Of a stretch of DNA of 64,000 nt, positions 1 through 13,200 are shown piece by piece. The notes under the pieces were generated by a model that saw only the letters and a program-made list of their open reading frames with translations, ran no database searches and was not told the DNA's origin. The position numbers and the translations under genes are program-made. Location: the NCBI GenBank assembly GCA_964036665.1, contig OZ038531.1, positions 11,780,168-11,844,167 of the forward strand, in the 5' to 3' direction. This stretch comes from Gordius sp. MW1. Its lineage: Eukaryota; Nematomorpha; Gordioida; Gordea; Gordiidae. Position 1 is the stretch's first letter, and every line of letters starts with the position of its first letter.

Positions 1-840
1 TTGTCAAAATGAATAGTTCCGGCAGCTTAAAACCTCTTTTCGGAAGTAAATCGAGGATAATAGGATTCTCAAATTGGCTTACTTTTATATATTTTTTCAT
101 GCTCTTTCACATAGAATCGAAAAAAGTAAATATTTTTACCTCAAAATTTTTCACATATTTTTCTTTCAACCGTATGCATCCGATGAAAGTTGTCGTTTTC
201 AGACGTGGTTTCGATGATAAAAATTAAAAATTTATCAGAATCAGAAAACTATTACTTTAAAATGATCGCATAGTGCATTTTTGAAAAATTAAGCACTCAC
301 GTTGCGATACACCAAACTAATCGCAACAATAAAACGTTGTCTTTTGTCAAAATGATAGTTCTCGCAGCTTAAAACCTCTTTTCGGAAGTAAATCGAGGAT
401 AATAGGATTCTCAAATTGGCTTACTTTTATATATTTTTTCATGCTCTTTCACATAGAAAAAAATAAATATTTTTACCTCAAAATTTTTCACATATTTTTC
501 TTTCTACCGTATGCATCCGATGAAAGGTGTCGTTTTCAGACATGGTTTCTATGATCGCAAGTAGAAATTTGTCAGAATCTGAAAACTATTACTTTGAAAT
601 CATGATCGCATAATGCATTTTTGAAAAATTAAGATCTCACGTTGCGATACAACAAACTAATCGCAACAATAAAACGTTGTCTTTTGTCAAAATGATAGTT
701 CTCGCAGCTTAAAACCTCTTTGCGGAAGTCAATCGAGGATAATAGGATTCTCAAATTGGCTAACTTTTATATATTTTTTTACGCTCTTTCACATAGAATC
801 GAAAAAAATAAATATTTTTACCTCAAAATTTTTCACATAT
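1..840. repeat. Higher-order repeat copy 1 (about 10-monomer spacing)
   Basis: The block matches about 3445-4284 closely. Shared private variants include GAATAGTTCCGGCAGC, the GATGATAAAAATTAAA variant, ACACCAAACTAATCG, a deletion giving CATAGAAAAAAATAAA, and GATCGCAAGTAGAAATTTG. The offset is about 3,444 bp, or ten monomers. Similarity stops near 840, where this copy continues as type A and the other as type B. The left edge may lie outside the window. Confidence 0.8.
301..327. repeat. Dyad GTTGCGAT-N11-ATCGCAAC (one example of many)
   Basis: An 8-bp perfect inverted repeat with an 11-nt spacer (ACACCAAACTA here, usually ACAACAAACTA). It occurs once per monomer, so well over a hundred copies lie in the window. 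It could form a hairpin in single-stranded DNA or RNA, or bind a dimeric protein. Frequent substitutions such as GTTGTGAT or ATCGTAAC still allow G-U pairing in RNA. A minority of monomers have lost an arm, for example CATTAACGTTTACAAC at about 10976 and CTCACGATACAAC at about 32563. It does not match the mammalian CENP-B box. Any function is inference. Confidence 0.75.
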
Positions 841-3444
841 TTTTCTTTCAACCGTATGCATCCGATGAAAGTTGTCGTTTTCAGACGTGGTTTCGATGAT
901 AAAAAGTAAAAATTTATCAGAATCTGAAAACTATTACTTTGAAATCATGATCGCATAATGCATTTTTGAAAAATTAAGCACTCACGTTGCGATACAACAA
1001 ACTAATCGCAACAATAAAACGTTGTCTTTTGTCAAAATGATAGTTCTCGCAGCTTAAAACCTCTTTGCGGAAATCAATCGAGGATAATAGGATTCTCAAA
1101 TTGGCTTACTTTTATATATTTTTTCATGCTCTTTCACATAAAATCGAAAAAAATAAATATTTTTACCTCAAAATTTTTCACATATTTTTCTTTCAACCGT
1201 ATGCATCCGATGAAAGTTGTCGTTTTCAGACGTGGTTTCGATGATAAAAAGTAAAAATTTATCAGAATCTGAAAACTATTACTTTGAAATCATGATCGCA
1301 TAATGCATTTTTGAAAAATTAAGCACTCACGTTGCGATACACCAAACTAATCGCAACAATAAAACGTTGTCTTTTGTCAAAATGATAGTTCTCGCAGCTT
1401 AAAACCTCTTTTCGGAAGTAAATCGAGGATAATAGGATTCTCAAATTGGCTTACTTTTATATATTTTTTCATGCTCTTTCACATAAAATCGAAAAAAATA
1501 AATATTTTTACCTCAAAATTTTTCACATATTTTTCTTTCAACCGTATGCATCCGATGAAAGTTGTCGTTTTCAGACGTGGTTACGATGATAAAAAGTAAA
1601 AATTTATCAGAATCTGAAAACTATTACTTTGAAATCATGATCGCATAATGCATTTTTGAAAAATTAAGCACTCACGTTGCGATACAACAAACTAATCGCA
1701 ACAATAAAACGTTGTCTTTTGTCAAAATGATAGTTCTCGCAGCTTAAAACCTCTTTGCGGAAATCAATCGAGGATAATAGGATTCTCAAATTGGCTAACT
1801 TTTATATATTTTTTTACGCTCTTTCACATAGAATCGAAAAAAATAAATATATTTACCTCAAAAATTTTCACATATTTTTCTTTGAACCGTATTCATCCGA
1901 TGAAAGTTGTCGTTTTCAGACGTGGTTTCTATGATCCCAAGTAAAAATTTATCAGAATCTGAAAACTATTACTTTGAAATCATGATCGCATAGAGCTATT
2001 TTCAAAAATTAAGCACTAACGTTGCGATACAAAAAACTAATCGCAACAATAAAACGTTGTCTTTTGTCAAAATGATAGTTCTCGCAGCTTAAAACCTCTT
2101 TGCGGAAGTCAATCGAGGATAATAGGATTCTCAAATTGGCTTACTTTTATATATTTTTTAACGCTCTTTCACATAGAATCGAAAAAAATAAATATTTTTA
2201 CGTCAAAATCTTTCACATATTTTTCTTTGAACCGTATTCATCCGATGAAAGTTGTCGTTTTCAGACGTGGTTTCTATGATCCCAAGTAAAAATTTATCAG
2301 AATCTAAAAACTATTATTTTGAAATCATAATCGCATAGAGCAGTTTTCAAAAATTAAGCACTCACGTTGCGATACAACAAACTAATCGCAACAATAAAAC
2401 GTTGTCTTTTGTCAAAATGAATAGTTCTGGCAGCTTAAAACCTCTTTTCGGAAGTAAATCGAGGATAATAGGATTCTCAAATTGGCTTACTTTTATATAT
2501 TTTTTCATGCTCTTTCACATAGAATCGAAAAAAATAAATATTTTTACCTCAAATTTTTCACATATTTTTCTTTCAACCGTATGCATCCGATGAAAGTTGT
2601 CGTTTTCAGACGTGGTTTCGATGATAAAAAGTAAAAATTTATCAGAATCAGAAAACTATTACTTTAAAATCATGATCGCATAGTGCATTTTTGAAAAATT
2701 AAGCACTCACGTTGCGATAAAACAAACTAATCGTAACAATAAAACGTTGTCTTTTGTCAAAATGATAGTTCTCGCAGCTTAAAACCTCTTTGCGGAAGTC
2801 AATCGAGGATAATAGGATTCTCAAATTGGCTTACTTTTATATATTTTTTAACGCTCTTTCACATAGAATCGAAAAAAATAAATATTTTTACCTCAAAATC
2901 TTTCACATATTTTTCTTTGAACCGTATTCATCCGATGAAAGTTGTCGTTTTCAGACGTGGTTTCTATGATCCCAAGTAAAAATTTATCAGAATCTAAAAA
3001 CTATTATTTTGAAATCATAATCGCATAGAGCAGTTTTCAAAAATTAAGCACTCACGTTGCGATACAACAAACTAATCGCAACAATAAAACGTTGTCTTTT
3101 GTCAAAATGAATAGTTCTGGCAGCTTAAAACCTCTTTTCGGAAGTAAATCGAGGATAATAGGATTCTCAAATTGGCTTACTTTTATATATTTTTTCATGC
3201 TCTTTCACATAGAATCGAAAAAAATAAATATTTTTACCTCAAAATTTTTCACATATTTTTCTTTCTACCGTATGCATCCGATGAAAGGTGTCGTTTTCAG
3301 ACATGGTTTCTATGATCCCAAGTAAGAATTTATCAGAATCTAAAAACTATTACTTTGAAATCATAATCGCATAGAGCAGTTTTCAAAAATTATGCACTCA
3401 CGTTGCGATACAACAAACTAATCGCAACAATAAAACGTTGTCTT

Positions 3445-4284
3445 TTGTCAAAATGAATAGTTCCGGCAGCTTAAAACCTCTTTTCGGAAGTAAATCGAGG
3501 ATAATAGGATTCTCAAATTGGCTTACTTTTATATATTTTTTCATGCTCTTTCACATAGAATCGAAAAAAGTAAATATTTTTACCTCAAAATTTTTCACAT
3601 ATTTTTCTTTCAACCGTATGCATCCGATGAAAGTTGTCGTTTTCAGACGTGGTTTCGATGATAAAAATTAAAAATTTATCAGAATCAGAAAACTATTACT
3701 TTAAAATGATCGCATAGTGCATTTTTGAAAAATTAAGCACTCACGTTGCGATACACCAAACTAATCGCAACAATAAAACGTTGTCTTTTGTCAAAATGAT
3801 AGTTCTCGCAGCTTAAAACCTCTTTTCGGAAGTAAATCGAGGATAATAGGATTCTCAAATTGGCTTACTTTTATATATTTTTTCATGCTCTTTCACATAG
3901 AAAAAAATAAATATTTTTACCTCAAAATTTTTCACATATTTTTCTTTCTACCGTATGCATCCGATGAAAGGTGTCGTTTTCAGACATGGTTTCTATGATC
4001 GCAAGTAGAAATTTGTCAGAATCTGAAAACTATTACTTTGAAATCATGATCGCATAATGCATTTTTGAAAAATTAAGATCTCACGTTGCGATACAACAAA
4101 CTAATCGCAACAATAAAACGTTGTCTTTTGTCAAAATGATAGTTCTCGCAGCTTAAAACCTCTTTGCGGAAGTCAATCGAGGATAATAGGATTCTCAAAT
4201 TGGCTAACTTTTATATATTTTTTTACGCTCTTTCACATAGAATCGAAAAAAATAAATATTTTTACCTCAAAATTTTTCACATAT
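3445..4284. repeat. Higher-order repeat copy 2 (partner of 1-840)
   Basis: This is the downstream copy of the block at 1-840, sharing its private point variants and small deletion. It diverges at about 4290, where it reads TTGAACCGTATTC with a GATAAAAGTTG variant instead of the type A bases of the first copy. Either the duplication ended there or gene conversion replaced the sequence. Confidence 0.8.
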
Positions 4285-7200
4285 TTTTCTTTGAACCGTA
4301 TTCATCCGATAAAAGTTGTCGTTTTCAGACGTGGTTTCTATGATCCCAAGTAAAAATTTATCATATTTCTGAAAACTATTACTTTGAAATCATGATCGCA
4401 TAGAGCTATTTTCAAAAATTAAGCACTAACGTTGCGATACAACAAACTAATCGCAACAATAAAACGTTGTCTTTTGTCAAAATGAATAGTTCTGGCAGCT
4501 TAAAACCTCTTTTCGGAAGTAAATCGAGGATAATAGGATTCTCAAATTGGCTAACTTTTATATATTTTTTTACGCTCTTTCACATAGAATCGAAAAAAAT
4601 AAATATTTTTACCTCAAAATTTTTCACATATTTTTCTTTGAACCGTATTCATCCGATGAAAGTTGTCGTTTTCAGACGTGGTTTCTATGATCCCAAGTAA
4701 AAATTTATCAGAATCTGAAAACTATTACTTTGAAATCATGATCGCATAGAACTATTTTCAAAAATTAAGCACTAACGTTGCGATACAACAAACTAATCGC
4801 AACAATAAAACGTTGTCTTTTGTCAAAATGAATAGTTCTGGCAGCTTAAAACCTCTTTTCGGAAGTAAATCGAGGATAATAGGATTCTCAAATTGGCTTA
4901 CTTTTATATATTTTTTTACGCTCTTTCACATAGGGTCGAAAAAAATAAATATTTTTACCTCAAAAATTTTCACATATTTTTCTTTGAACCGTATTCATCC
5001 GATGAAAGTTGTCGTTTTCAGACGTGGTTTCTATGATCCCAAGTAAAAATTTATCAGAATCTAAAAACTATTACTTTGAAATCATAATCGCATAGAGCAG
5101 TTTTCAAAAATTAAGCACTCACGTTGCGATACAACAAACTAAGCGCAACAATAAAACGTTGTCTTTTGTCAAAATGATAGTTCTCGCAGCTTAAAACCTC
5201 TTTTCAGAAGTCATCGAGGATAATAGGATTCTCAAATTGGCTTACTTTTATATATTTTTTCATGCTCTTTCACATAGAATCGAAAAAAATAAATATTTTT
5301 ACCTCAAAATTTTTCACATATTTTTCTTTGAACCGTATTCATACGATGAAAGTTGTCGTTTTCAGACGTGGTTTCTATGATCCCAAGTAAAAATTTATCA
5401 GAATCTAAAAACTATTATTTTGAAATCATAATCGCATAGAGCAGTTTTCAAAAATTAAGCACTCACGTTGCGATACAACAAACTAATCGCAACAATAAAA
5501 CGTTGTCTTTTGTCAAAATGAATAGTTCTGGCAGCTTAAAACCTCTTTTCGGAAGTGAATCGAGGATAATAGGATTCTCAAATTGGCTTACTTTTATATA
5601 TTTTTTCATGCTCTTTCACATAAAATCGAAAAAAATAAATATTTTTACCTCAAAATCTTTCACATATTTTTCTTTGAACCGTATTCATCCGATGAAAGTT
5701 GTCGTTTTCAGACGTGGTTTCTATGATTCCAAGTAAAAATTTATCAGAATCTAAAAACTATTATTTTGAAATCATAATCGCATAGAGCAGTTTTCAAAAA
5801 TTAAGCACTCACGTTGCGATACAACAAACTAATCGCAACAATAAAACGTTGTTTTTTGTCAAAATGAATAGTTCTGGCAGCTTAAAACCTCTTTTCGGAA
5901 GTAAATCGAGGATAATAGGATTCTCAAATTGGCTTACTTTTATATATTTTTTTACGCTCTTTCACATAGAATCGAAAAAAATAAATATTTTTACCTCAAA
6001 AATTTTCACATATTTTTCTTTGAACCGTATTCATCCGATGAAAGTTGTCGTTTTCAGACGTGGTTTCTATGATCCCAAGTAAAAATTTATCAGAATCTAA
6101 AAACTATTACTTTGAAATCATAATCGCATAGAGCTGTTTTCAAAAATTAAGCACTCACTTTGCGATACAACAAACTAAGCGCAACAATAGAACGTTGTCT
6201 TTTGTCAAAATGATAGTTCTCGCAGCTTAAAACCTCTTTTCAGAAGTCATCGAGGATAATAAAATTCTCAAATTGGCTTACTTTTATATATTTTTTCATG
6301 CTCTTTCACATAGAATCGAAAAAAATAAATATGTTTACCTCAAAATTTTTCACATATTTCTCTTTGAACCGTATTCATCCGATGAAAGTTGTCGTTTTCA
6401 GACGTGGTTTCTATGATCCCAAGTAAAAATTTATCAGAATCTAAAAACTATTATTTTGAAATCATAATCGCATAGAGCAGTTTTCAAAATTTAAGCACTC
6501 ATGTTGCGATACAACAAACTAATCGCAACAATAAAACGTTGTCTTTTGTCAAAATGAATAGTTCTGGCAGCTTAAAACCTCTTTTCGGAAGTCAATCGAG
6601 GATAATAGGATTCTCAAATTGGCTTACTTTTATATATTTTTTCATGCTCTTTCACATAGAATCGAAAAAAATAAATATTTTTACCTCAAAATTTTTCACA
6701 TATTTTTCTTTCAACCGTATGCATCCGATGAAAGTTGTCGTTTTCAGACGTGGTTTCGATGATAAAAAGTAAAAATTTATCAGAATCAGAAAACTATTAC
6801 TTTAAAATCATGATCGCATAGTGCATTTTTGAAAAATTAAGCACTCACGTTGCGATACAACAAACTAATCGCAACAATAAAACGTTGTCTTTTGTCAAAA
6901 TGATAGTTCTCGCAGCTTAAAACCTCTTTTCGGAAGTCAATCGAGGATAATAGGATTCTCAAATTGGCTTACTTTTATATATTTTTTCATGCTCTTTCAC
7001 ATAGAATCGAAAAAAATAAATATTTTTACCTCAAAATTTTTCACATATTTTTCTTTGAACCGTATTCATCCGATGAAAGTTGTCGTTTTCCACGTGGTTT
7101 CTATGATCCCAAGTAAAAATGTATAAGAATTTAAAAACTATTACTTTGAAATCATGATCGCATAGAGCAGTTTTCAAAAATTAAGCACTCACGTTGCGAT

Positions 7201-10200
7201 ACAACAAACTAATCGCAACAATCGTTGTCTTTTGTCAAAATGATAGTTCTCGAAGCTTAAAACCTCTTTTCGGAAGTCAATCGAGGATAATAGGATTCTC
7301 AAATTGGCTTACTTTTATATATTTTTTTATGCTCTTTCACATAGAATCGAAAAAAATAAATATTTTTGCCTCAAAATTTTTCACATATTTTTCTTTGAAC
7401 CGTATTCATCCGATGAAAGTTGTCGTTTTCAGACGTGTTTCTATGATCCCAAGTAAAAATTTATCAGAATTTAAAAACTATTACTTTGAAATCATGATCG
7501 CATAGAGCAGTTTTCAAAAATTAAGCACTCACGTTGCGATACAACAAACTAATCGCAACAATAAAACGTTGTCTTTTGTCAAAATGATAGTTCTCGCAGC
7601 CTAAAACCTCTTTTCGGAAGTCAATCGAGGATAATAGGATTCTCAAATTGGCTTACTTTTATATATTTTTTCATGCTCTTTCACATAGAATCGAAAAAAA
7701 TAAATATTTTTGCCTCAAAATTTTTCACATATTTTTCTTTGAACCGTATTCATCCGATGAAAGTTGTCGTTTTCAGACGTGGTTACTATGATTCCAAGTA
7801 AAAATTTATCAGAATTTACAAACTATTACTTTGAAATCATGATCGCATAGAGCAGTTTTCAAAAATTAAGCACTCACGTTGCGATACAACAAACTAATCG
7901 CAACAATAAAACGTTGTCTTTTGTCAAAATGATAGTTCTCGCAGCTTAAAACCTCTTTTCGGAAGTCAATCGGGGATAATAGGATTCTCAAATTGGCTTA
8001 CTTTTATATATTTTTTAACGCTCTTTCACATAGAATCGAAAAAAATAAATATTTTTACCTCAAAATTTTTCACATATTTTTCTTTGAACCGTATTCATCC
8101 GATGAAAGTTGTCGTTTTCAGACGTGGTTTCTATGATCCCAAGTAAAAATTTATCAGAATCTAGAAACTAATATTTTGAAATCATAATCGCATAGAGCAG
8201 TTTTCAAAAATTAAGCACTCACGTTGCGATACAACAAACTAATCGCAACAATAAAACGTTGTCTTTTGTCAAAATGAATAGTTCTGGCAGCTTAAAACCT
8301 CTTTTCGGAAGTAAATCGAGGATAATAGGATTCTCAAATTGGCTTACTTTTATATATTTTTTTATGCTCTTTCACATAGAATCGAAAAAAATAAATATTT
8401 TTACCTCAAAATTTTTCACATATTTTTCTTTCAACCGTATGCATCCGATGAAAGTTGTCGTTTTCAGACGTGGTTTCGATGATAAAAAGTAAAAATTTAT
8501 CAGAATCAGAAAACTATTACTTTAAAATCATGATCGCATAGTGCATTTTTGAAAAATTAAGTACTCACGTTGCGATACAACAAACTAATGGCAACAATAA
8601 AACGCTGTCTTTTGTCAAAATGATAGTTCTCGCAGCTTAAAACCTCTTTTCGGAAGTAAATCGAGGATAATAGGATTCTCAAATTGGCTTACTTTTATAT
8701 ATTTTTTCATGCTCTTTCACATAGAATCGAAAAAAATAAATATTTTTACCTCAAAATTTTTCACATATTTTTCTTTCTACCGTATGCATCCGATGAAAGG
8801 TGTCGTTTTCAGACATGGTTTCTATGATCCCAAGTAAAAATTTATCAGAATCTGAAAACTATTACTTTGAAATCATGATCGCATAATGCATTTTTGAAAA
8901 ATTAAGCACTCACGTTGCGATACAACAAACTAATCGCAACAATAAAACGTTGTCTTTTGTCAAAATGATAATTCTCGCAGCTTAAAACCTCTTTGCGGAA
9001 GTCAATCGAGGATAAGATTCTCAAATTGGCTTACTTATATATATATTTTTACGCTCTATCACATAGAATCGAAAAAAATAAAAAATTTTACCTCAAAATT
9101 TTTCACATATTTTTCTTTGAACCGTATTCATCCGATGAAAGTTGTCGTTTTCAGACGTGGTTTCTGTGATCCCAAGTAAAAATTTATCAGAATCTGAAAA
9201 CTATTACTTGTAAATCATGATCGCATAGAGCCATTTTCAAAAATTAAGCATTAACGTTGCGATGCAACAAACTAATCGCAACAATAAACGTTGTCTTTTG
9301 TCAAAATGATAGTTCTCGCAGCTTAAAACCTCTTTTCGGAAGTCAATCGAGGATAATAGGATTCTCAAATTGGCTTACTTTTATATATTTTTTTACGCTC
9401 TTTCACATAGAATCGAGAAAAATAAATATTTTTACCTCAAAATTTTTCACATATTTTTCTTTGAACCGTATTCACCGATGAAAGTTGTCGTTTTCAAACG
9501 TGGTTTCTATGATCCCAAGTAAAATTTATCAGAATCTGAAAACTATTACTTTAAAATCATGATGGCATAGTGCATTTTTACAAAATTAAGCACTCACGTT
9601 GCGATACAACAAACTAATCGCAACAATAAAACGTTGTCTTTTGTCAAAATGATAGTTCTCGCAGCTTAAAACCTCTTTGCGGAAGTCAATCGAGGATAAT
9701 AGGATTCTCAAATTGGCTTACTTTTATATATTTTTTTACGCTCTTTCACATAGAATCGTAAAAAATAAATATTTTTACCTTAAAATTTTTCACTTATTTT
9801 TCTTTCAACCGTATGCATCCGATGAAAGTTGTCGTTTTCAGACATGGTTTCGATGATAAAAAAGTAAAAATTTATCAGAATCAGAAAACTATAACTTTAA
9901 AATCATGATCGCATAGTGCATTTTTGAAAAATTAAGCACTCACGTTGCGATGCAACAAACTAATCGCAACAATAAACGTTGTCTTTTGTCAAAATGATAG
10001 TTCTCGCAGCTTAAAACCTCTTTGCGGAAGTCAATCGAGGATAATAGGATTCTCAAATTGGCTTACTTATATATATTTTTTTACGCTCTTTCATATAGAA
10101 TCGAAAAAAATAAATATTTTTACCTCAAAATTTTTCACATATTTTTCTTTGAACCGTATTCATCCGATGAAAGTTGTCGTTTTCAGACGTGGTTTCTATG

Positions 10201-10288
10201 ATCCCAAGTAAAAATTTATCAGAATCTGAAAACTATTACTTTGAAATCATGATCGCATAGAGCCATTTTCAAAAATTAAGCATTAACG

Positions 10289-13200
10289 TTGCGATGCAAC
10301 AAACTAATCGCAACAATATACGTTGTCTTTTGTCAAAATGATAGTTCTCGCAGCTTAAAACCTCTTTTAGGAAGTCAATCGAGGATAATAGGATTCTCAA
10401 ATTGGCTTACTTTTATATATTTTTTTACGCTCTTTCACATAGAATCGAGAAAAATAAATATTTTTACCTCAAAATTTTTCACATATTTTTCTTCGAACCG
10501 TATTCATCCGATGAAAGTTGTCGTTTTCAGACATGGTTTCGATGATAAAAAAGTAAAAATTTATCAGAATCAGAAAACTATTACTTTAAAATCATGATCG
10601 CATAGTGCATTTTTGAAAAATTTAGCACTCACGTTGCGATACAACAAACTAATCGCAACAATAAAACGTTGTCTTTTGTCAAAATGATAGTTCTCGCAGC
10701 TTAAAACCTCTTTGCGGAAGTCAATCGAGGATAATAGGATTCTCAAATTGGCTTACTTATATATATTTTTTTACGCTCTTTCACATAGAATCGAAAAAAA
10801 TAAATATTTTTACCTCAAAATTTTTTACATATTTTTCTTTGAACCGTATTCATCCGATGAAAGTTGTCGTTTTCAGACGTGGTTTCTATGATCCCAAGTA
10901 AAAATTTATCAGAATCTGAAAACTATTACTTTGAAATCATGATCGCATAGAGCCATTTTCAAAAATTAAGCATTAACGTTTACAACAAACTAATCGCAAC
11001 AATAAAACGTTGTCTTTTGTCAAAATGATAGTTCTCGCAGCTTAAAACCTCTTTTCGGAAGTCAATCGAGGATAATAGGATTCTCAAATTGGCTTACTTT
11101 TATATATTTTTTCATGCTCTTTCACCTAGAATCGAAAAAAATAAATATTTTTACCTCAAAATTTTTCACATATTTTTCTTTCAACCGTATGCATCCGATG
11201 AAAGTTGTCGTTTTCAGACGTGGTTTCGATGATAAAAAGTAAAAATTTATCAGAATCAGAAAACTATTACTTTAAAATCATGATCGCATAGTGCATTTTT
11301 GAAAAATTAAGCACTCACGTTGCGATACAACAAACTAATCGCAACAATAAAACGTTGTCTTTTGTCAAAATGATAGTTCTCGCAGCTTAAAACCTCTTTT
11401 CGGAAGTAAATCGAGGATAATAGGACTTTTATATATTTTTTCTTGCTCTTTCACATAGAATCGAAAAAAATAAATATTTTTACCTCAAAATTTTTCACAT
11501 ATTTTTCTTTGAACCGTATTCATCCGGTGAAAGTTGTCGTTTTCAGACTTAGTTTCTATGATCCCAAGTAAAAATTTATCAGAATCTAAAAACTATTACT
11601 TTGAAATCATAATCGCATAGAGCAGTTTTCAAAAATTAAGCACTCACGTTGCGATACAACAAACTAATCGCAACAATAAAACGTTGTCTTTTGTCAAAAT
11701 GAATAGTTCTGGCAGCTTAAAACCTCTTTTCGGAAGTAAATCGAGGATAATAGGATTCTCAAATTGGCTTACTTTTATATATTTTTTTACGCTCTTTCAC
11801 ATAGAATCGTAAAAAATAAATATTTTTACCTTAAAATTTTTCACTTATTTTTCTTTCAACCGTGTGCATCCGATGAAAGTTGTCGTTTTCAGACATGGTT
11901 TCGATGATAAAAAAGTAAAAATTTATCAGAATCAGAAAACTATTACTTTAAAATCATGATCGCATAGTGCATTTTTGAAAAATTAAGCACTCACGTTGCG
12001 ATACAACAAACTAATCGCAACAATAAAACGTTGTCTTGTGTCAAAATGATAGTTCTCGCAGCTTAAAACCTCTTTGCGGAAGTCAATCGAGGATAATAGG
12101 ATTCCTTAATTGGCTTAATTATATATATTTTTTTACGCTCTTTCACATAGAATCGAAAAAAATAAATATTTTTACCTCAAAATTTTTCACATATTTTTCT
12201 TTACCGTATTCATCCGATGAAATTTGTCGTTTTCAGACGTGGTTTCTATGATCCCAAGTAAAAATTTATCAGAATCTAAAAACTATTACTTTGAAATCAT
12301 AATAGCATAGAGCAGTTTTCAAAAATTAAGCACTCACGTTGCGATACAACAAACTAATCGCAACAATAAAACGTTGTCTTTTGTCAAAATGATATTTCTC
12401 GCAGCTTAGAACCTCTTTTCAGAAGTCAATCGAGGATAATAGGATTCTCAAATTGGCTTACTTTTATATATTTTTTCATGCTCTTTCACATAGAATCGAA
12501 AAAAATAAATATTTTTACCTCAAAATTTTTCACATATTTTTCTTTGAACCGTATTCATCCGGTGAAAGTTGTCGTTTTCAGACTTGGTTTCTATGATCCC
12601 AAGTAAAAATTTATCAGAATCTAAAAACTATTACTTTGAAATCATAATCGCATAGAGCAGTTTTCAAAAATTAAGCACTCACGTTGCGATACAACAAACT
12701 AATCGCAACAATAAAACGTTGTCTTTTGTCAAAATGATTAGTTCTGGCAGCTTAAAACCTCTTTTCGGAAGTAAATCGAGGATAATAGGATTCTCAAATT
12801 GGCTTACTTTTATATATTTTTTTACGCTCTTTCACATAGAATCGTAAAAAATAAATATGTTTACCTTAAAATTTTTCACTTATTTTTCTTTCAACCGTAT
12901 GCATCCGATGAAAGTTGTCGTTTTCAGACATGGTTTCGATGATAAAAAAGTAAAAATTTATCAGAATCAGAAAACTATTACTTTAAAATCATGATCGCAT
13001 ACTGCATTTTTGAAAAATTAAGCACTCACGTTGCGATACAACAAACTAATCGCAACAATAAAACGTTGTCTTTTGTCAAAATGATAGTTCTCGCAGCTTA
13101 AAACCTCTTTGCGGAAGTCAATCGAGGATAAGATTCTCAAATTGGCTTACTTATATATATATTTTTACGCTCTATCACATAGAATCGAAAAAAATAAAAA

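Larger units (their letters stand above)
1..10288. repeat. Mixed A/B monomer zone of the satellite
   Basis: Two monomer subfamilies alternate here. Type A has TTCAACCGTATGCATCC, GATGATAAAAAGT, CAGAATCAGAAAAC and CATAGTGCATTTTTG. Type B has TTGAACCGTATTCATCC, ATGATCCCAAG, and CATAGAGCAGTTTTC or a CCATTTTC variant. Some monomers switch from one type to the other internally, for example at 3241-3330, with an A-like TACCGTATGCATCC half and a B-like ATGATCCCAAG half. Some copies carry an extra A (AAAATGAATAG instead of AAAATGATAG), which opens a spurious frame of about 77 codons. The first ~840 bp are repeated almost exactly about 3,444 bp downstream. Confidence 0.85.

Noticed and set aside
301..327. 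CENP-B box
   Set aside because: The dyad does not fit the CENP-B consensus, and no other 17-bp match was seen in the monomer.
2402..10597. Repeated open frames of 63-103 codons (products with SLKPLFGSKSRIIGFSNW) in many satellite monomers
   Set aside because: They exist only because the monomer repeats. An extra A or a loss of a stop opens the frame in some copies, while most copies close it by TGA/TAA or indels. There is no sign of selection on codons and no gene context.
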